From Suillus spraguei (taxonomy: Eukaryota > Basidiomycota > Agaricomycetes > Boletales > Suillaceae), in the NCBI GenBank assembly GCA_016800925.1, contig JABCPU010000250.1, forward strand, positions 36,808-100,807: DNA of 64,000 nucleotides, given 5' to 3'. Below, one piece after another: positions 19,733 through 31,644 of this stretch. The position numbers were made by a program, and so were the translations under genes. The notes under the pieces are model-generated. The model saw nothing but the letters and a program-made list of their open reading frames with translations. It was not told where the DNA came from and ran no database searches. Position 1 is the first letter of the stretch; each line of letters opens with the position of its first letter.

Positions 19733-21699
19733 TCCATGGCCATATCTGATCCATGTCCATATCCAATCCATGTCTATATCCAATCCAAGTTCATATCCAA
19801 ACTATTCCCATGCACCTGTGCATTACCCCTTTTAGTATATATCTGTGTCTCTGGCTCTTTGTTATCTCTGCCTCCGTCTTTATAAGTTATTTTGTACAAG
19901 TTTCATCTCCGAGTTCATAGCCTTATGTTCCGTTGTACTTACTAATGTGTTTCTGCATGCTTCAGGCATAGCCTTTGGACTATGCTTACTTACCTTACAG
20001 CATGCTACCTACAGTACATAACATTGTAGTACAACTCCTGCAGACTTCAGTCTGATCATTACTTTCCTACTTCTGTATATTCCTTTGATTACTCTGTATC
20101 CTGTTATCATGTCTATATAACTCCATTTCTGTTCTTATACTTGGGCTCTGGCCCTTGTAAGCTTCTGACTCAGGCCAATGGGGTCATTCCCTAGGCTGGA
20201 GCCTTGATCCTATATCTTGTAACCTTTTTGGACTTCGTCTATTTCCTGTCTATCATCTGTTTCACCTCTAACTCTACCTTTAGTAGTCTTATCCTGTCTG
20301 TTTCTATTCCGGACCTTATCTGGAGTAGTCTATACTATCTCTACACTATATCTGGACCTACTCCTCTCTAGTAGTCAACACTTCCCTTAAGATCCACAGA
20401 GCTATGCTCATCCAATCATCCAATCTGCTCCTCTGCTCTTCCGCTCTTCTGACCTCCGGACCTTCTGACCTCTAGACCTCTGGATCTATCCTATCCTATC
20501 CTATCCTATCCTCCGACATCTGTGGATTATTTTTCCCTCCAGAGCTTTGCTCCTATCCTGCCCTGGACTTTGTCCAGCGGTCCGTCTTTCATCCATTCTA
20601 CTTGGGACTTGTTCCAGTAGTCTTACTATTACTCCCTACCCTCCGGATATAGTTCTGGCGCGTTCTGGCGCTCATCCAGAAGTCCTTCAGAGCTCTATTG
20701 AGCTATCCTGTCCTGTCTTAGAGTTCATCCAGACTCCATCCAGACTTCACCAGAACTTCCCCTTGGACTTCATCCAAAATTAAGGGCACATACTCAGATA
20801 AGGGGCACAGCGCATGAGCTGAGGCCAAGCCCCTTTGACTTTCTGACCCTCTGGTACAACCCCATGTAAAGTCAGGACTTCTTAGTAGCCCTCAGTTTTG
20901 CATGGTTGTAACACCCTTTCCCGAGTATTGCCCCTTATTTTGGAAGAAAGATATATGTCTGAAGGTCTGAAGGTAGATGCATGTTGGATCTGGATGTTCA
21001 AAGGTAATGGATATGTCATGTCTGAAGAATATCCGGAACGTAGGAGTGGAACAAGGTATAAGCTAGTATCAGACAGAGTCCTAACTAGAAACTAACAGAA
21101 GTAGACTACCCAAAGGTAGAGTCATAGACTATAGGAATTAATCCTAAGTCTCAGAGTATGACTAGAGTCAGAAGGAACTCAAGTCCAGAGGAACAGAATG
21201 AGCAGAATCTAAGATGATATTCAAACTAAGGTTCTATGGATATTCACAAGTGGTTTATATACTGTAGGTAACTGGCATGAATAATCAACGAGTCCGGGAT
21301 TGAGGGCTATGTACAAAGTATAATGGAAGTCTATTAGTAAAAGCACAGCGGATCAGTAAGCATGAGTCAGAAATGAAACATAGGTAATGGATCAATAAGC
21401 AGGACAGAAATATACATGGCTAAAATACCATAGATAGGAGGAATACTGAAAGGAGATAGATGCAGATGTTCACAGTGGAGTTAGAGTGCGACAAGTAGGT
21501 CCCATGGTATGACCAGCTTCATCTTTCCTCTTCTCCAATCCCACCTTCAGTGCCAAAATATTTATGTCCCAACTGGGAGTCAATCATGCCACTGATTTCT
21601 ACACCCTGGTTTGTCCACATGGAGGGCCAATGCCTCTGCCCACCAAGATACTGCTGACTGTTGGCTCTTTCCCCAAAACCGTCAGCTCTAGCATGAGGG

Positions 21700-23480
21700 G
21701 GAGTTCCTCCTTTGCAGGCCTGCAGCATCTTCAGCTGAGCAAGACATCCTGATGAGCAGTTCTCATCAGCAGCAGCAACCACAGTCATCCACTCCTGATC
21801 CATTCCCAGTACTGCAAGTCCCTTCTCACTCTCACCCTCACACACATTGCAGCCATGCCATCCCCTCCCTTCATACCATCCTGACCCTCCTTACTATGCT
21901 GGCGCTGACATCAATGATCCAGATGGCAACCTTATGATGATCCTGATGTCAATGACTAAGGCCCTCTCTTTACCTCCCTTGGCAATGTGCTGGACACATT
22001 GGGAGGGGATGTTGATATGTATGACAATGATGGCAGAATGGAGTTCAACTCCTCCCATTGCTGTGTCATCAATATTGATAGTTCCCCCAAAGTGGTGGGA
22101 CACAAGTGCCAGTATGCTGCTTCACTGTCTCCTCCTCTATCTGAACCAAACTTGTTCATTCTCCTCTGGAAACCACAGACACCTGCACACCACAGTCATG
22201 CAGCATTTGGCACCTCTAGCACTATCTGGTCTGGTGGCCAAGCACTGTGCAGACCTTCCTTGCTTGCCTCATCTTCGGGAATATCATGCAGCCTCTTTAC
22301 TCCCTCATTGATGCCATCCTCATACCCTACCCACCATCCAACTATCACATTCACTGACAGCATCACAGACTTCACTTTTGGCCAAGCCACAGAGCTCAAT
22401 GAGCTCGAGGAAGAAGAGAATGTCAGTGGTGGACATGCAAGAATGCATTACCATGGTGAATGACAACATTCAGAGCATGTGAAGTGACATGTCTGAGTGC
22501 CAACAATCAAAGAATAAGCACTACACCATCAAGATGGACTACCAGATGATGAAGAAGGAGTTACAGTGGCATGGTGAGTCCCACTCACTGTTAAGACTGT
22601 ACTCAAAGGGTGAAAGATCTGAAGGGCTTTGGCCTCAGTTCGTGCACTGTGCCCCTTTCCCGAGTAATGCTCCTTATTTCAGAGAGGAGGTACACGTCTG
22701 AAGATCCAGAAGGAGTTGCATGACGGATCTGGACATTTGAAGGTATCGGATATGGTACGTCCAAAGGTTATCCGGAGCATAGGGATGGAATGAGGATTAA
22801 GGCTAGCTTTGGAATGGGTTCCTAACTAGAAACTGACAGAGGTGGACTATCCGAAGATAGAGTCAGAGATATAGACTAAAGGAATCAATCCCAAGTCTTG
22901 GAAGATGACTTAGAGCGGAAAGTGACTCAAGTCTGGGGACACAGAATGAGTAGAATCTAAGATGATATTCAAACTAAGGTTTTATGGAGATCTACAAGTG
23001 GTTTATATACTGTAAGTATCTAATATGGATAATCAACAAGTCCGGGACCGAGGGCTATGTATGAAGTGTAATGGAAGTCTATTAGTTAATGCGCAGCAGA
23101 TCAGTAAGCATAATCAGAAATGAAACACAGGTAATGGATCAGTGACACAGGATGGAAGTATACACAGCCGGAGTACCAGAAACAGAAGGAGTGATGAAAG
23201 GAGATAGACACAAATATACACAAGGGAGTTAGAGTGCAAGAAGTGAGCACATTCGGATGGGCGATCCGGACAGGATCTGTGGACTGGACGGAAATAGAAT
23301 CGATTGGATCTGAGATCAGAAGTATGGTATATGACACTCACATGAGGTCCTGCTCTTGTCTACTGCACACCTCCATGAGCAGGAGGCAAAGGAAAAGGAG
23401 GCTGAGACCTGACATCTCAAGATCCAATATGAGACTGTGATGCATGGTGTGGGTAGGAGTGTTGCTGGTCCCTTGTCCTC
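21700..23480 (+). pseudogene. Decayed ORF, possible accessory gene of a Harbinger element
   Basis: Pieces in shifting frames: Pro/Ser/His-rich sequence (21752-21930), then GNVLDTLGGDVDMYDNDGRM and CVINIDSSPKVVGHKCQYAA, a stretch to 22463, and a K/Q-rich piece ending in MDYQMMKKELQWH. After a solo LTR-A it resumes with a charged helix (LHEQEAKEKEAET) and a stop near 23494. It converges tail to tail with the Harbinger transposase remnant, which is why I suggest it is that element's second gene; I cannot show homology. Confidence 0.35.
22589..23336 (-). repeat. Solo LTR-A (TSD CTCAC)
   Basis: 748 bp, TGTTAAGACTGTACTCAAAG...GGTATATGACA, with perfect CTCAC repeats (22584-22588, 23337-23341). It interrupts the decayed plus-strand ORF. 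Confidence 0.92.
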
Positions 23481-23689
23481 ATCGTCAGGCTAATTTTATG
23501 TCACATATTTTTGTCCTTGTTGTCATGTCAATTTTAGCATCTCATAGTTACTTTGCTGCTTGATTCTGATAGATACATTTTACATACATTTCTTGAAACT
23601 CTTGTAGTAGTACATGTACCTTCTGATTGCCAATGTAGTTCTGGTTTTTTGAAGCTACCCTTCTCTATGTTCAGCTCTTGATTAAGGAC

Positions 23690-24836
23690 TGTCAAAAAGT
23701 TGATTCATCCTCAAATGAGAAGCTTGCCCTGGAGTACCCTCATATGATCTGTCACCCACAACATCATCTCCATCAGGCTCTTGAATCTCTTGAGCTGCAA
23801 ATTCCCTGGCCTCCCTTTCAGCCCACCTCTGAGAACAGAAGAATTTTGGATTCTGCTTGTGATGGTGAGCTTTGAACCTGATGATCATGTTGTGCAAGAT
23901 GATGCAGCATATAATCCAATGGACAGCTATCTGAAGCTCTCTTTCTGTGTGAATATTGAGACAAAGCTCTTGGAGGGATTGAAACCACTTAAGAGCAGCA
24001 AATGCATGCTCAACATGTACAGGAACCTGAATAAAAATACAAATAAAAATAAAAATCAGCAACCTATCAGAATAAATAAATAAAATCAGCTCACTGTGGA
24101 AAGATGATAATCAAAGGTCTTTTGATCCTTTGTCAGCCTTCCATTGTGGGGCTTCTTGAAAGGGACTATGCACCACTTCTCAAGTGGGTATGCACTGTCA
24201 GCCCAAACCCAATGGCCATCTGGTAAAAGAGCATCATGCTGCTCATAGAGACGAGATGATCAGAAAGCATAGGCATCATAGACACTTCCAGGATAACCAA
24301 GAGCATAATCAACAATAACAAGGTTGTGAGGCATGACAATTGCCTAAAAATATTTAATTTTTGACCATGAAGGGAGGGGGGGAATTATCTGATAGCCAAG
24401 AGCATAGTTTGATTTTCTGTCATAAAATGTTTCACTGAAATGAGCAGGTTTGGCATAAAGGTTAACTGTACTGCCATCAACAGCTAGAATGCCATTGTGC
24501 CACTCAGGACAGGTTTTGGACCCTGCAAATTCTCAGCATCTTCTGAATCAGGATGTGGGAAGCTGACAAAATTCTCATGCTGGTCAAGCAGTGTGATCAT
24601 TACATGATTAGTGCAATTCACAACAGACCCAACACTTATACATGCCCATTGGGCAACATCCTGGAGAGAAATTGCATTTCCATAGTGGCCAGCACGATTG
24701 AGGAAGATAGCAAGCTGAATGGAGATAGGGAGCTGGGAATTGTTGGATTGGCTGTGAAAGATATGGCAATCAGAAATTTGATCGAGGATATTATCAAAAA
24801 TAATAGGGTCCACATGTAGCTTCTGCTGGAATAAAT
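23690..24836 (-). pseudogene. PIF/Harbinger-type transposase remnant
   Basis: Minus-strand order: DPIIFDNILDQIS, QLPISIQLAIFLNRAGHYGN and VAQWACISVGSVVNCTNHVM (24813-24570), then LAVDGSTVNLYAKPAHFSE with the first Asp (near 24480), ALGYPGSVYDAYAF, VWADSAYPLEKWCI with the second Asp (near 24190), and VHVEHAFAALKWFQSLQEL with the Glu (near 24010). This is the DDE_4 catalytic arrangement of Harbinger transposases, cut-and-paste enzymes. Frames change several times, stops occur, and the 5' end is cut by the B2 LTR at 24845. Confidence 0.85.
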
Positions 24837-24844
24837 AGGGGCAG

Positions 24845-25289
24845 TGTTATGAACTGGGGTGGCATCACCAACAATAGTGAGAAGACACTTGTTGGTTGCT
24901 GGGAAGTTCTATGATGTTCACAAGAGAACAAGGTGATTGACTAAGGAATGCGTTCTTTAGACAATCAAGGGTTCTGAGTATAAGACTAAGACTAAGGAGT
25001 GCTTAGACTTAGAGACGATTCAGATAACTAAGGATTGGAGGTCCTTAGCAAAGGATATTCCAGGTAAAACCCAGTAAGATTGAAGTGGGGAATACAAATG
25101 TAATACACTGTGCTTATATGTGTGCACAGACCATGTGACTGTGGGAATGTAACTGTGTATCCCAATAAGGAAGGCATTATGTAATACAGACATGTTGAGA
25201 TGTATGAGTCATGAGTCAGGGGTTTAGCATACGCATATGCTAAACCAATCAAGAAACAGAATTGAATAGGGGTACATACAATTGTAACA
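24845..25289 (-). repeat. LTR-B, 3' LTR of B2
   Basis: 445 bp; TGTTATGAACTGGGGTGGC...CAATTGTAACA on the plus strand. The polypurine tract abuts its right edge, so it is the 3' LTR of a minus-strand element. It cuts the Harbinger transposase remnant. Confidence 0.88.
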
Positions 25290-25302
25290 TTACCCCCTTG
25301 TT
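25290..25302 (-). promoter_or_regulatory. Polypurine tract of B2
   Basis: On the minus strand AACAAGGGGGTAA directly precedes the TGTTACAATT start of the 3' LTR. The same motif is found in B3 (62862-62874). Confidence 0.8.
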
Positions 25303-25470
25303 AAGCATAAAGTCACCAACTTTACTCATCTCAGTTGTCATCATAGACGAGATCATAGTCATCATAGTTAGTGACATCTTCATCAGCAGCACTACCACCT
25401 AACATGTAAGCAGCCTCCTCTGTAGCTATCATCTGTGCTCGATGACCTTCTTTTCATCTATGGCAGTTAA

Positions 25471-26712
25471 TGTTACAAATGTGCCCCTATTCATTTTCCT
25501 TTTGTCTTTACTTTGTATATTATGTCACATACTTCTTGACTCATACGATCAATGTGTCTGCACTATAGTTGCCTTCCTTCTTAGGATACGCACTTACATT
25601 CTCACGTCTCTCTTAGTCTGTGCGCATATATTGGCTTATTTAAGCACACTGTATTACACTTGTGTACTTCACTGTAATCTTACTGGGTTTTACCTGGAAT
25701 ATCCTTTGCTTAGGCCTCCAACCTAAGTCGTCTGAATCATTTCTAAGTCTCAGCACTCCTTAGCCTTGGTCATTATTCTTGATCGTCTTTGAGTCACGAC
25801 TGTCATATACCATACTTCTAATCTCAGATCCAACCATATCCGATAAGATCCGATTGATTCCATATCCGTCTGGTCCACAGATCCTGTCTGGACCACCCAT
25901 CCAAATGTGCTCACTTCTTGCACCTTAACTCCCTTGTGTATATCAGTGTCTATCTCCTTTCATCATTCCTCCTGTTTCCGGTATTCCGGCTGTGTATATT
26001 TCCGTCCTACATCACTGATCCGTTACCTGTGTTCATTTCCAATTCATGCTTACTGATCCGCTGTGCATTAACTAATAGACTTCCATTACACTTCGTACAT
26101 AGCCCTCGGTCCCAGACTTGTTGATTATCCGTCTTAGATACTTACAGTATATAAACCACTTGTAGATCTCCGTAGAACCTTAGTTCGAATATCATCTTAG
26201 ATTCTGCTCATTCTGCTTCCTCCAGACTTAAGCCACTTTCTGCTCTAAGTCATCTTCCGAGACTGGGATTGATTCCTATAGTCTATATCTCCGACTCTAT
26301 CTTCGGATAGTTTATCTCTGCTAGTTTCTAGTTAGGAATTCGTTCTGAAGCTAGTCTTAATCTTCGTTCTATTCCTATATTCTGGATAACCTTCGGACGT
26401 ATCATATCCGATACCCTCGGACGTCTGGACCCGTCACGCAACTCCTTCCGGATCTTCGTACGTATAACTTCTCCCTGAAATAAGGTACATTACTCGGGAA
26501 AGGGGCACAGTGCATGAACTGAGGCCAAAGCCCTTTGGATCTCTCTACCTTTGAGTACAGTCTTAACAGCGACTCTTAGACTTAAACCCTGTTTGTACTT
26601 GGAATCCTCCATGTACCCATCGTCCTCATTCTCTTCTGAATGTAGTAGAACTTCCCAGCAGACTGGCTGTGTCTTTTCACTGTCACTGGTGACGCCATCC
26701 CAGTTCATAACA
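25471..26712 (+). repeat. Solo LTR-B (TSD GTTAA) inside ORF3
   Basis: TGTTACAAATGTGCCCC at the left and CCCAGTTCATAACA at the right, split by LTR-A. Perfect GTTAA repeats at 25466-25470 and 26713-26717. Its orientation is opposite to that of the host copy B2, so the family inserted into itself. Confidence 0.9.
25801..26568 (+). repeat. Solo LTR-A inside LTR-B
   Basis: 768 bp, TGTCATATACC...CAGTCTTAACA. Flanks ACGAC and GCGAC match at four of five bases, an aged target duplication. Confidence 0.88.
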
Positions 26713-28117
26713 GTTAATGAGGTATTGGTCCCACTTATGAAGTGCATCATATAAGCCGTCATCTTTCCAAGTGAGAGTGAATGGTGAGTCACCGAGCCAC
26801 TGGGGGCAGTAGATGGATAAGTGAGTGGGAGCCCAGTACTCACAAATCTGACATTGATAGTCAGGGCAATTCTTCTGCTGGTGTCTGTAGTTCCCACAGA
26901 CATGACATTTCATGTTTTTGTCTGAGTTAGAAGTTGATGCACAGAGTGGTGAGGGTGAAATGACAGGGGAAGGGCTAGCAGAGCATGCCCATTTCTTTCC
27001 TTTATTATGCATCATGCACTTAAGGGCAATACAATTTTCACGCCTAAGGTTCCTTTGTTGCGCAGGGGTGAGGGTGTATGCTGAGGCAGGGAGGTCAGGT
27101 GTATCTGGACGTTCAGCAGCTATGCTGAGTTCATCTGGAGAAGACAGAGATGTTACTCCAAAAGCTTCGACAGGGATTAAAGCAGTAGGATCTGCTGGTC
27201 CAAATGATGCTGGGATGGCCATGGGTGGGTGGATGTGAAGGTCTCTAAGACAAGGACTGAGTGCGATTAGCTCAGCAACCTTGATCCTTAATTCTTTAGC
27301 AGCTTTGCACTGCTCTTCAGTACATGGCTCGTAGAGCCAATTAGGGTGTTCTTTGATAGTAGAGGTAGTGATAGGAGATGGGGTATGTGGGCTGTCTAGG
27401 GTAGATGTAGCTTCTTGTATGCTAGAAATAGCTTCTTTGACTAATCCTCTGGCTTCTCTGGTTTCCACAACAGATTGTCGAATGGTTTCGATAATGGCAT
27501 TTGTTGTTTCCCTAATCTTCTGCACAGCAGATAAGCCAACAAGGGCAGCAACAGAAAAGTGATTGCTTGCAGCATAGGATGGGGGTGGAGGTACAGGTAA
27601 AGGAGCCAGATCTCTTTGCAGAGAGGGAGGTTGTGCAATACCTGCCCGTCGCTCAGCCACGACATGAATAGCTGTTTCAATGTCAGCTGTAAAAGAACAG
27701 GGAAGCAGAAGAACCCCATAATTGTGAATGTGTTTCTGAAGGTATATGATTCATTGACAACATGTAAGATCTTCAATGTCATCAGCAATTCACTCGATGA
27801 GCATGGTAGTACAGATGAGATTGATGAGGAGGATTGTGGGGAAGGCATTTCATTCAGTGAGGGTCTTTTAAATTTCGAGAGCATGTCCCTCACATAAGAG
27901 AGCAGCCTCAACATAGGAAGAATTATCAGTTTCTCTGAGGAGGGCATCATAGTTGTTCAATTCAGTGGGTTCAACAATGGAGGATGAAGTGGGGATGATG
28001 TATGAAGTTGGGAAGGAAGGCATATCAATAAGGCTAGTTGATCAGGTGCATGGTTGGCAGTTGATTGACTGAAGAATGATCACAGGACATTTCGCTTCTT
28101 ATAAGCATTCATGGAAC

Positions 28118-28738
28118 AGAGTTATATTGACAGGAGAAGTATTTGAGGTAACAAGATATAAAGTGGAGAACAAGTAGCAGGAAATAAGTATCAAGGAAAA
28201 TAAGTAAGTAATGTTCAGACTGAGGTCTGCTAGAGTACAAGTCTGAGTTTATATACTGTAGGTAGCATAATGGAAGACCAGTAAGCATAGTCCAATGCTA
28301 TGTATGAACCATGCGGAAACATATTGCTAAGTACAACAGAACATATGTAACTAAATGAACTTGGAGATGAGATATGTACGGAATAGATTATCAAGACAGA
28401 GACAGAGGTAACTGAGAGCTGGAGACAAGGCCATACCCTAAATTGGGTAATGTGCATGGCGTGGGAATATGTCCAGAAATGAATGTAGGGAGATCCGGAG
28501 GTCCAGAGTTCCAGGATCCAGATAGGATGTGGATAAGGGTCAGATGAGGATTGGATGTATGGTGGAGGTGTCCGGAATGCTAGAGGAGGGAAAGTCCAGA
28601 CATAGTGGTGGGTGTGACTGTGCTTGGAGTGGACCAGGTGCAGGGTAGGGTTGGCAGGCCAGCTGCAGAGGTCCAGAGATATGGAGATCAGGGCCAGAGA
28701 TCATAGTGGAGATAGGGTGTGAGATCTGGTATGTGACA
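28118..28738 (-). repeat. Truncated LTR-C-like fragment inside B2
   Basis: It ends GGTATGTGACA like LTR-C and contains CAGACTGAGGTCTGC and TTTATATACTGTAG, as in the LTR-C copy near 5860-5920. The other end is cut and joins the last codons of the B2 chromodomain (about 28115), so about 1 kb of integrase core and chromodomain is missing here. Confidence 0.7.
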
Positions 28739-28749
28739 GCAACCCTCAA

Positions 28750-31644
28750 CATATTTCCAAATATAGGAGCCCATAGCGGGCCACCAGGCTTCTCATTTCA
28801 CAAATTCTTCAGTTTTGAATCTACCAGGATGTCCCACAGTGGGATGATCATGATACCTCTTCAGGATGTCAGTATGATGTGCCAGAGGGATATAGGCATG
28901 GTTCTTGAAATAGAGGATGTTCTCCTCAATCTGCCAATCAGAAAGTGCCGACTTCATAGGGGGAAGACACACACCATCAAGGGCGTCAGAAGCTGTCTTA
29001 AAGACAGGGTTGTCGAGGGGATCAGAAGATGATAATACATCCTGCAGGTCAGTGTCAATAAGACAAACAAACAGAGCATCAGGGAGGAGGGTCTGGTCTT
29101 CATTATTGTTTTTTCCAGCATCATAATCTGGTCTGCAAGATAGTGCATCAGGTACGGCTAATTTCATACCTGCAATGTGATGCAGTTCAATGTCATATAT
29201 AGACAAAATCAATTGCCAATGTGCTTGGCCACAGGTAAGCTTCTGTGCACTTTTAAAGTACAGAAGGTTCTTGTGATCGGTAAATACCAGGACAGGGTGT
29301 GGGCTTCCTTAAAGATAATGACACCATTTGTTCAATGCCCGGATTATGGCGAGTAGTTCCTAATCAAAAATCTGATAATTGCATTCCGCAGGGTCCAGGG
29401 ATTGTGAGAGATAAGCACAAGGGTGATAAACACCATTCTCATCAGTCTGCAAGAGAACCCTGCCAGTAGCTACAAGCGAAGTGTCGGTAACAATAATGAA
29501 TTGTTGGGAAGGATCAGGGTTATGAAGTACTGGTTGGGATGTGAAGTGTCGTTTCAATTCGTTGAAGGTGTCCATACATTCAGGTGACCAATCAAAGGCC
29601 TTATCTTTCTTTGTTAATTCGATCAGAGGTCAGGCAATGTCAGAGTAGTGGGAAATGAATGTTTGGTAGAAGTTGCAAAAGCCAAGGAATAACTGAACAT
29701 CTTTTACAGATTTTGAAATTGGCCATTCGGCGATCCCCTTTGTTTTGGCAGTGTCCATGGCGACTTGTCCAGGCCATATAATCATTCTGAGGTACTCTAC
29801 TCCTTCCACATCAAAGGTGCATTTCTTTGGTTTCAAGAACAAATGTTCTGTGTGTATCTTCATCAACAGACATCTAGTGCATTCTCAGTGTTCTGCCATT
29901 GTCATAGAGGAAGTCAGGATATTGTCCATGTAAATCACCATCCATCCTTCATTGATTTCCTGTTGGAAGGTGTGATTCATATACACTTGGAAAGTTGTTG
30001 GGGAATTACAGAGGCCAAATTCCATAGTAAATGCTACTTTCCAACGATCATCAGGATGGATGCAAATATTATTATAACCGGACTGAATATCTATTTTTGT
30101 AAAGAACTGTGCATTGTGAAGGTGGGTAACAAGGGAAATGATGGACAAAGCTCTCCACTTTTCTTTCCTACAAAGAAGAAGCCACGAGCTTGAGGCGACT
30201 TCAATTCTGAGATAAAGCTCTTCACAACATTTTCATCAATAAATGTTCTGATGGCAGCATGTTCTTTCTCCAATAGCAGATAAACCTTAGATGTGCAAGG
30301 AATAAAACTAGGTTTTGTATCGATTTGATGGTCAATACCAGGGCATTTGGGAGGTAGTGTGTTCAATCTGTCTTTAGCAAAGATGTCAATGAAGTCATGC
30401 AAGTAAGAGGGGACCAATTCTTCAAAGGATGTCTTTTCCTTTTCCTTTTCCTTTTCCTTTTCCTTTTCCTTTTCCTTTTCATCTGTTGCAAATTCCTAAG
30501 CCTTGTCACTGTATTTTGGAGGAGGAAAGTATACAGTGGAGTAGTTGGGGAGTTGTTCAAGTTGGCAAGTTCCATTGTGTGTGAGCGGTGTATCCATGGA
30601 TACTTCTTCAATTATTCTTTTTCAGAGGTATCAACAGATACCGATTCATTTTCATCAGGAATTTCCTTGATCAAAGTGTGTTGTGGTTCAGGAAAATAGG
30701 AGGAAAGTTTGGGCAGTGTCTGGCTTTGCCCTGCCAGGCTTTTTTTGGCCTTCCTTTCTTCTTGTTTCTGTTCTCCTATTGGCCACTGCACGATGGGCTC
30801 AGGTCCTGGTCGAACATCAGGTTCAAAGTCACTCTTACATTTGTCAACATGGGGAATTGGTGACACTGCTTGCGACAGTTGTACATGGGGTTCTTGTGTG
30901 TTTGGTTCTGGTCCAGTTGTTTCAAGGGGACCATTGACAGTTACAACCTTCTTCTGTGGAAGTTTCGAATCCTTCCACTTCTTCTGCTGTGACTTTTTTC
31001 ATGTTCAGGGAAATTAAGTGGAAGACTGTTTTTCTTTCTATCTTTGTCAAGATCAATTTCAAGTTCGTTGTATTTTGGGGTTTGTGATAGGGTGAGGGTT
31101 TCAGTGGTCCAATTAATGACTGGATTCATTGCATGAAGCCAGGGAATCCCCAATGGAATCTGATCTCATTGGCCAAGTTTAGTGATGTTGAACTTGCCGA
31201 GCATGGTGCGTTCATTGATCTTGACCATTAATAAACAGTAATGCGTGATTTGTCCTCCTTTGATGTAAGAGCCATCAGCAGTTGTAACTTTGAAAGGGTT
31301 CTCAAGCTTTCATCGTGTGATTTTATGGAGCTTCACAAACTCCTCAGAGATGAAGGTTCTGGCAGCTCCGGAATCTATGACAATGGTGGTTTCAACAGAT
31401 TCTAAGCGAGCACGCAACTGAATGGTAATGGGAACACGAAGTTTCTTTCTTTGACCAACAGCACGTACAAGCCTTAGTAGTACATTGGGAGAAACATATG
31501 TCAATTTCTTGTTTCTCCATTCTACAATCATCAATAATACAGTGCACCATTTCATCATTTTCTTCTTCTTTTGGAAGTTCCTTGGTTTTGGTCTGATGAA
31601 CTGAAGTGTTCCTCTTCCTTTTGGGGCAACGGTTGAAGTGATGC
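28750..31644 (-). pseudogene. Gag end and pol of chromovirus B2
   Basis: Minus-strand order: last part of the gag zinc knuckle (HHFNRCPKRKR), protease with VIDSGAARTFISEEF (31400-31330), RT with FFTKIDIQSGYNN, the polymerase box VIYMDNILTSS (normally YMDD), GMIIWPGQ, RNase H with IVTDTSLVATG, and the integrase zinc-binding part HDHPTVGHPGRFKTEEF. The Asp-to-Asn change in the polymerase box and several stops show that this copy is inactive. Confidence 0.85.
30424..30482. repeat. Hexanucleotide microsatellite (TTTTCC)n in pol
   Basis: Eight or nine CTTTTC units. On the minus strand it reads Glu-Lys repeats within the linker before RT, where copy B4 has a short K/E run (near 48955-48975), so the expansion stayed in frame. 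Confidence 0.9.

Larger units (their letters stand above)
18297..20913 (+). repeat. Solo LTR-C (TSD CCCTT), inverse to the 4532 copy
   Basis: Begins TGTCATATACCATACATTC and ends CATGGTTGTAACA, with perfect CCCTT repeats (18292-18296, 20914-20918) placing it inside the outer LTR-A. Without nested insertions it is about 1.39 kb. It contains a CTATC pentanucleotide run near 20487-20513. No ORF recognised. Confidence 0.88.
18228..21511 (-). repeat. Outer LTR-A of a four-level nest (end degraded)
   Basis: The first 69 bp (18228-18296) and 20914-21511 join to make one LTR-A: ...GTGCCCCTT then TCCCGAGTATTGCCCC. The far end is degenerate (CATGGTATGACC), so its target duplication is not recovered. 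Everything between is nested LTR-C, LTR-B and LTR-A. Confidence 0.85.
25331..28023 (-). pseudogene. ORF3 of chromovirus B2 (tandem zinc knuckles), interrupted
   Basis: Starts at 28023 (MPSFPTSYIIPTSS; SYVEAALLCEGHALEI), with stops and frameshifts to 27700. A long open part follows (27660-26713): AERRAGIAQPP, a helical segment with TTNAIIETIRQSVVETREAR, the marker NWLYEPCTEEQCKAAKEL, Pro-rich sequence, a basic patch, then CHVCGNYRHQQKNC (CX2CX4HX4C) and CQICEYWAPTHLSIYC (CX2CX6HX4C). After a solo LTR-B it ends in an acidic tail with stop at 25331. Intact length would be roughly 480 aa. It sits after the integrase/chromodomain, where env lies in retroviruses, but has no fusion-protein features; RNA or DNA binding is an inference from the zinc knuckles. 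Confidence 0.75.
24845..31644 (-). mobile_element. Chromovirus B copy B2 (5' truncated, rearranged)
   Basis: Minus-strand order: end of gag (31644), protease, RT, RNase H, start of integrase (to about 28750), an LTR-C-like fragment in place of the integrase core and most of the chromodomain, ORF3 (28023-25331), polypurine tract and 3' LTR. The gag zinc knuckle stops exactly where element A2 begins, so 5' sequences were lost in a rearrangement. Multiple stops and frameshifts make it dead. Confidence 0.85.

Noticed and set aside
25331..28023. Calling chromovirus B ORF3 an envelope gene
   Set aside because: It has tandem zinc knuckles and no convincing signal peptide, fusion segment or anchor; hydrophobic stretches occur only in the wrong frame.
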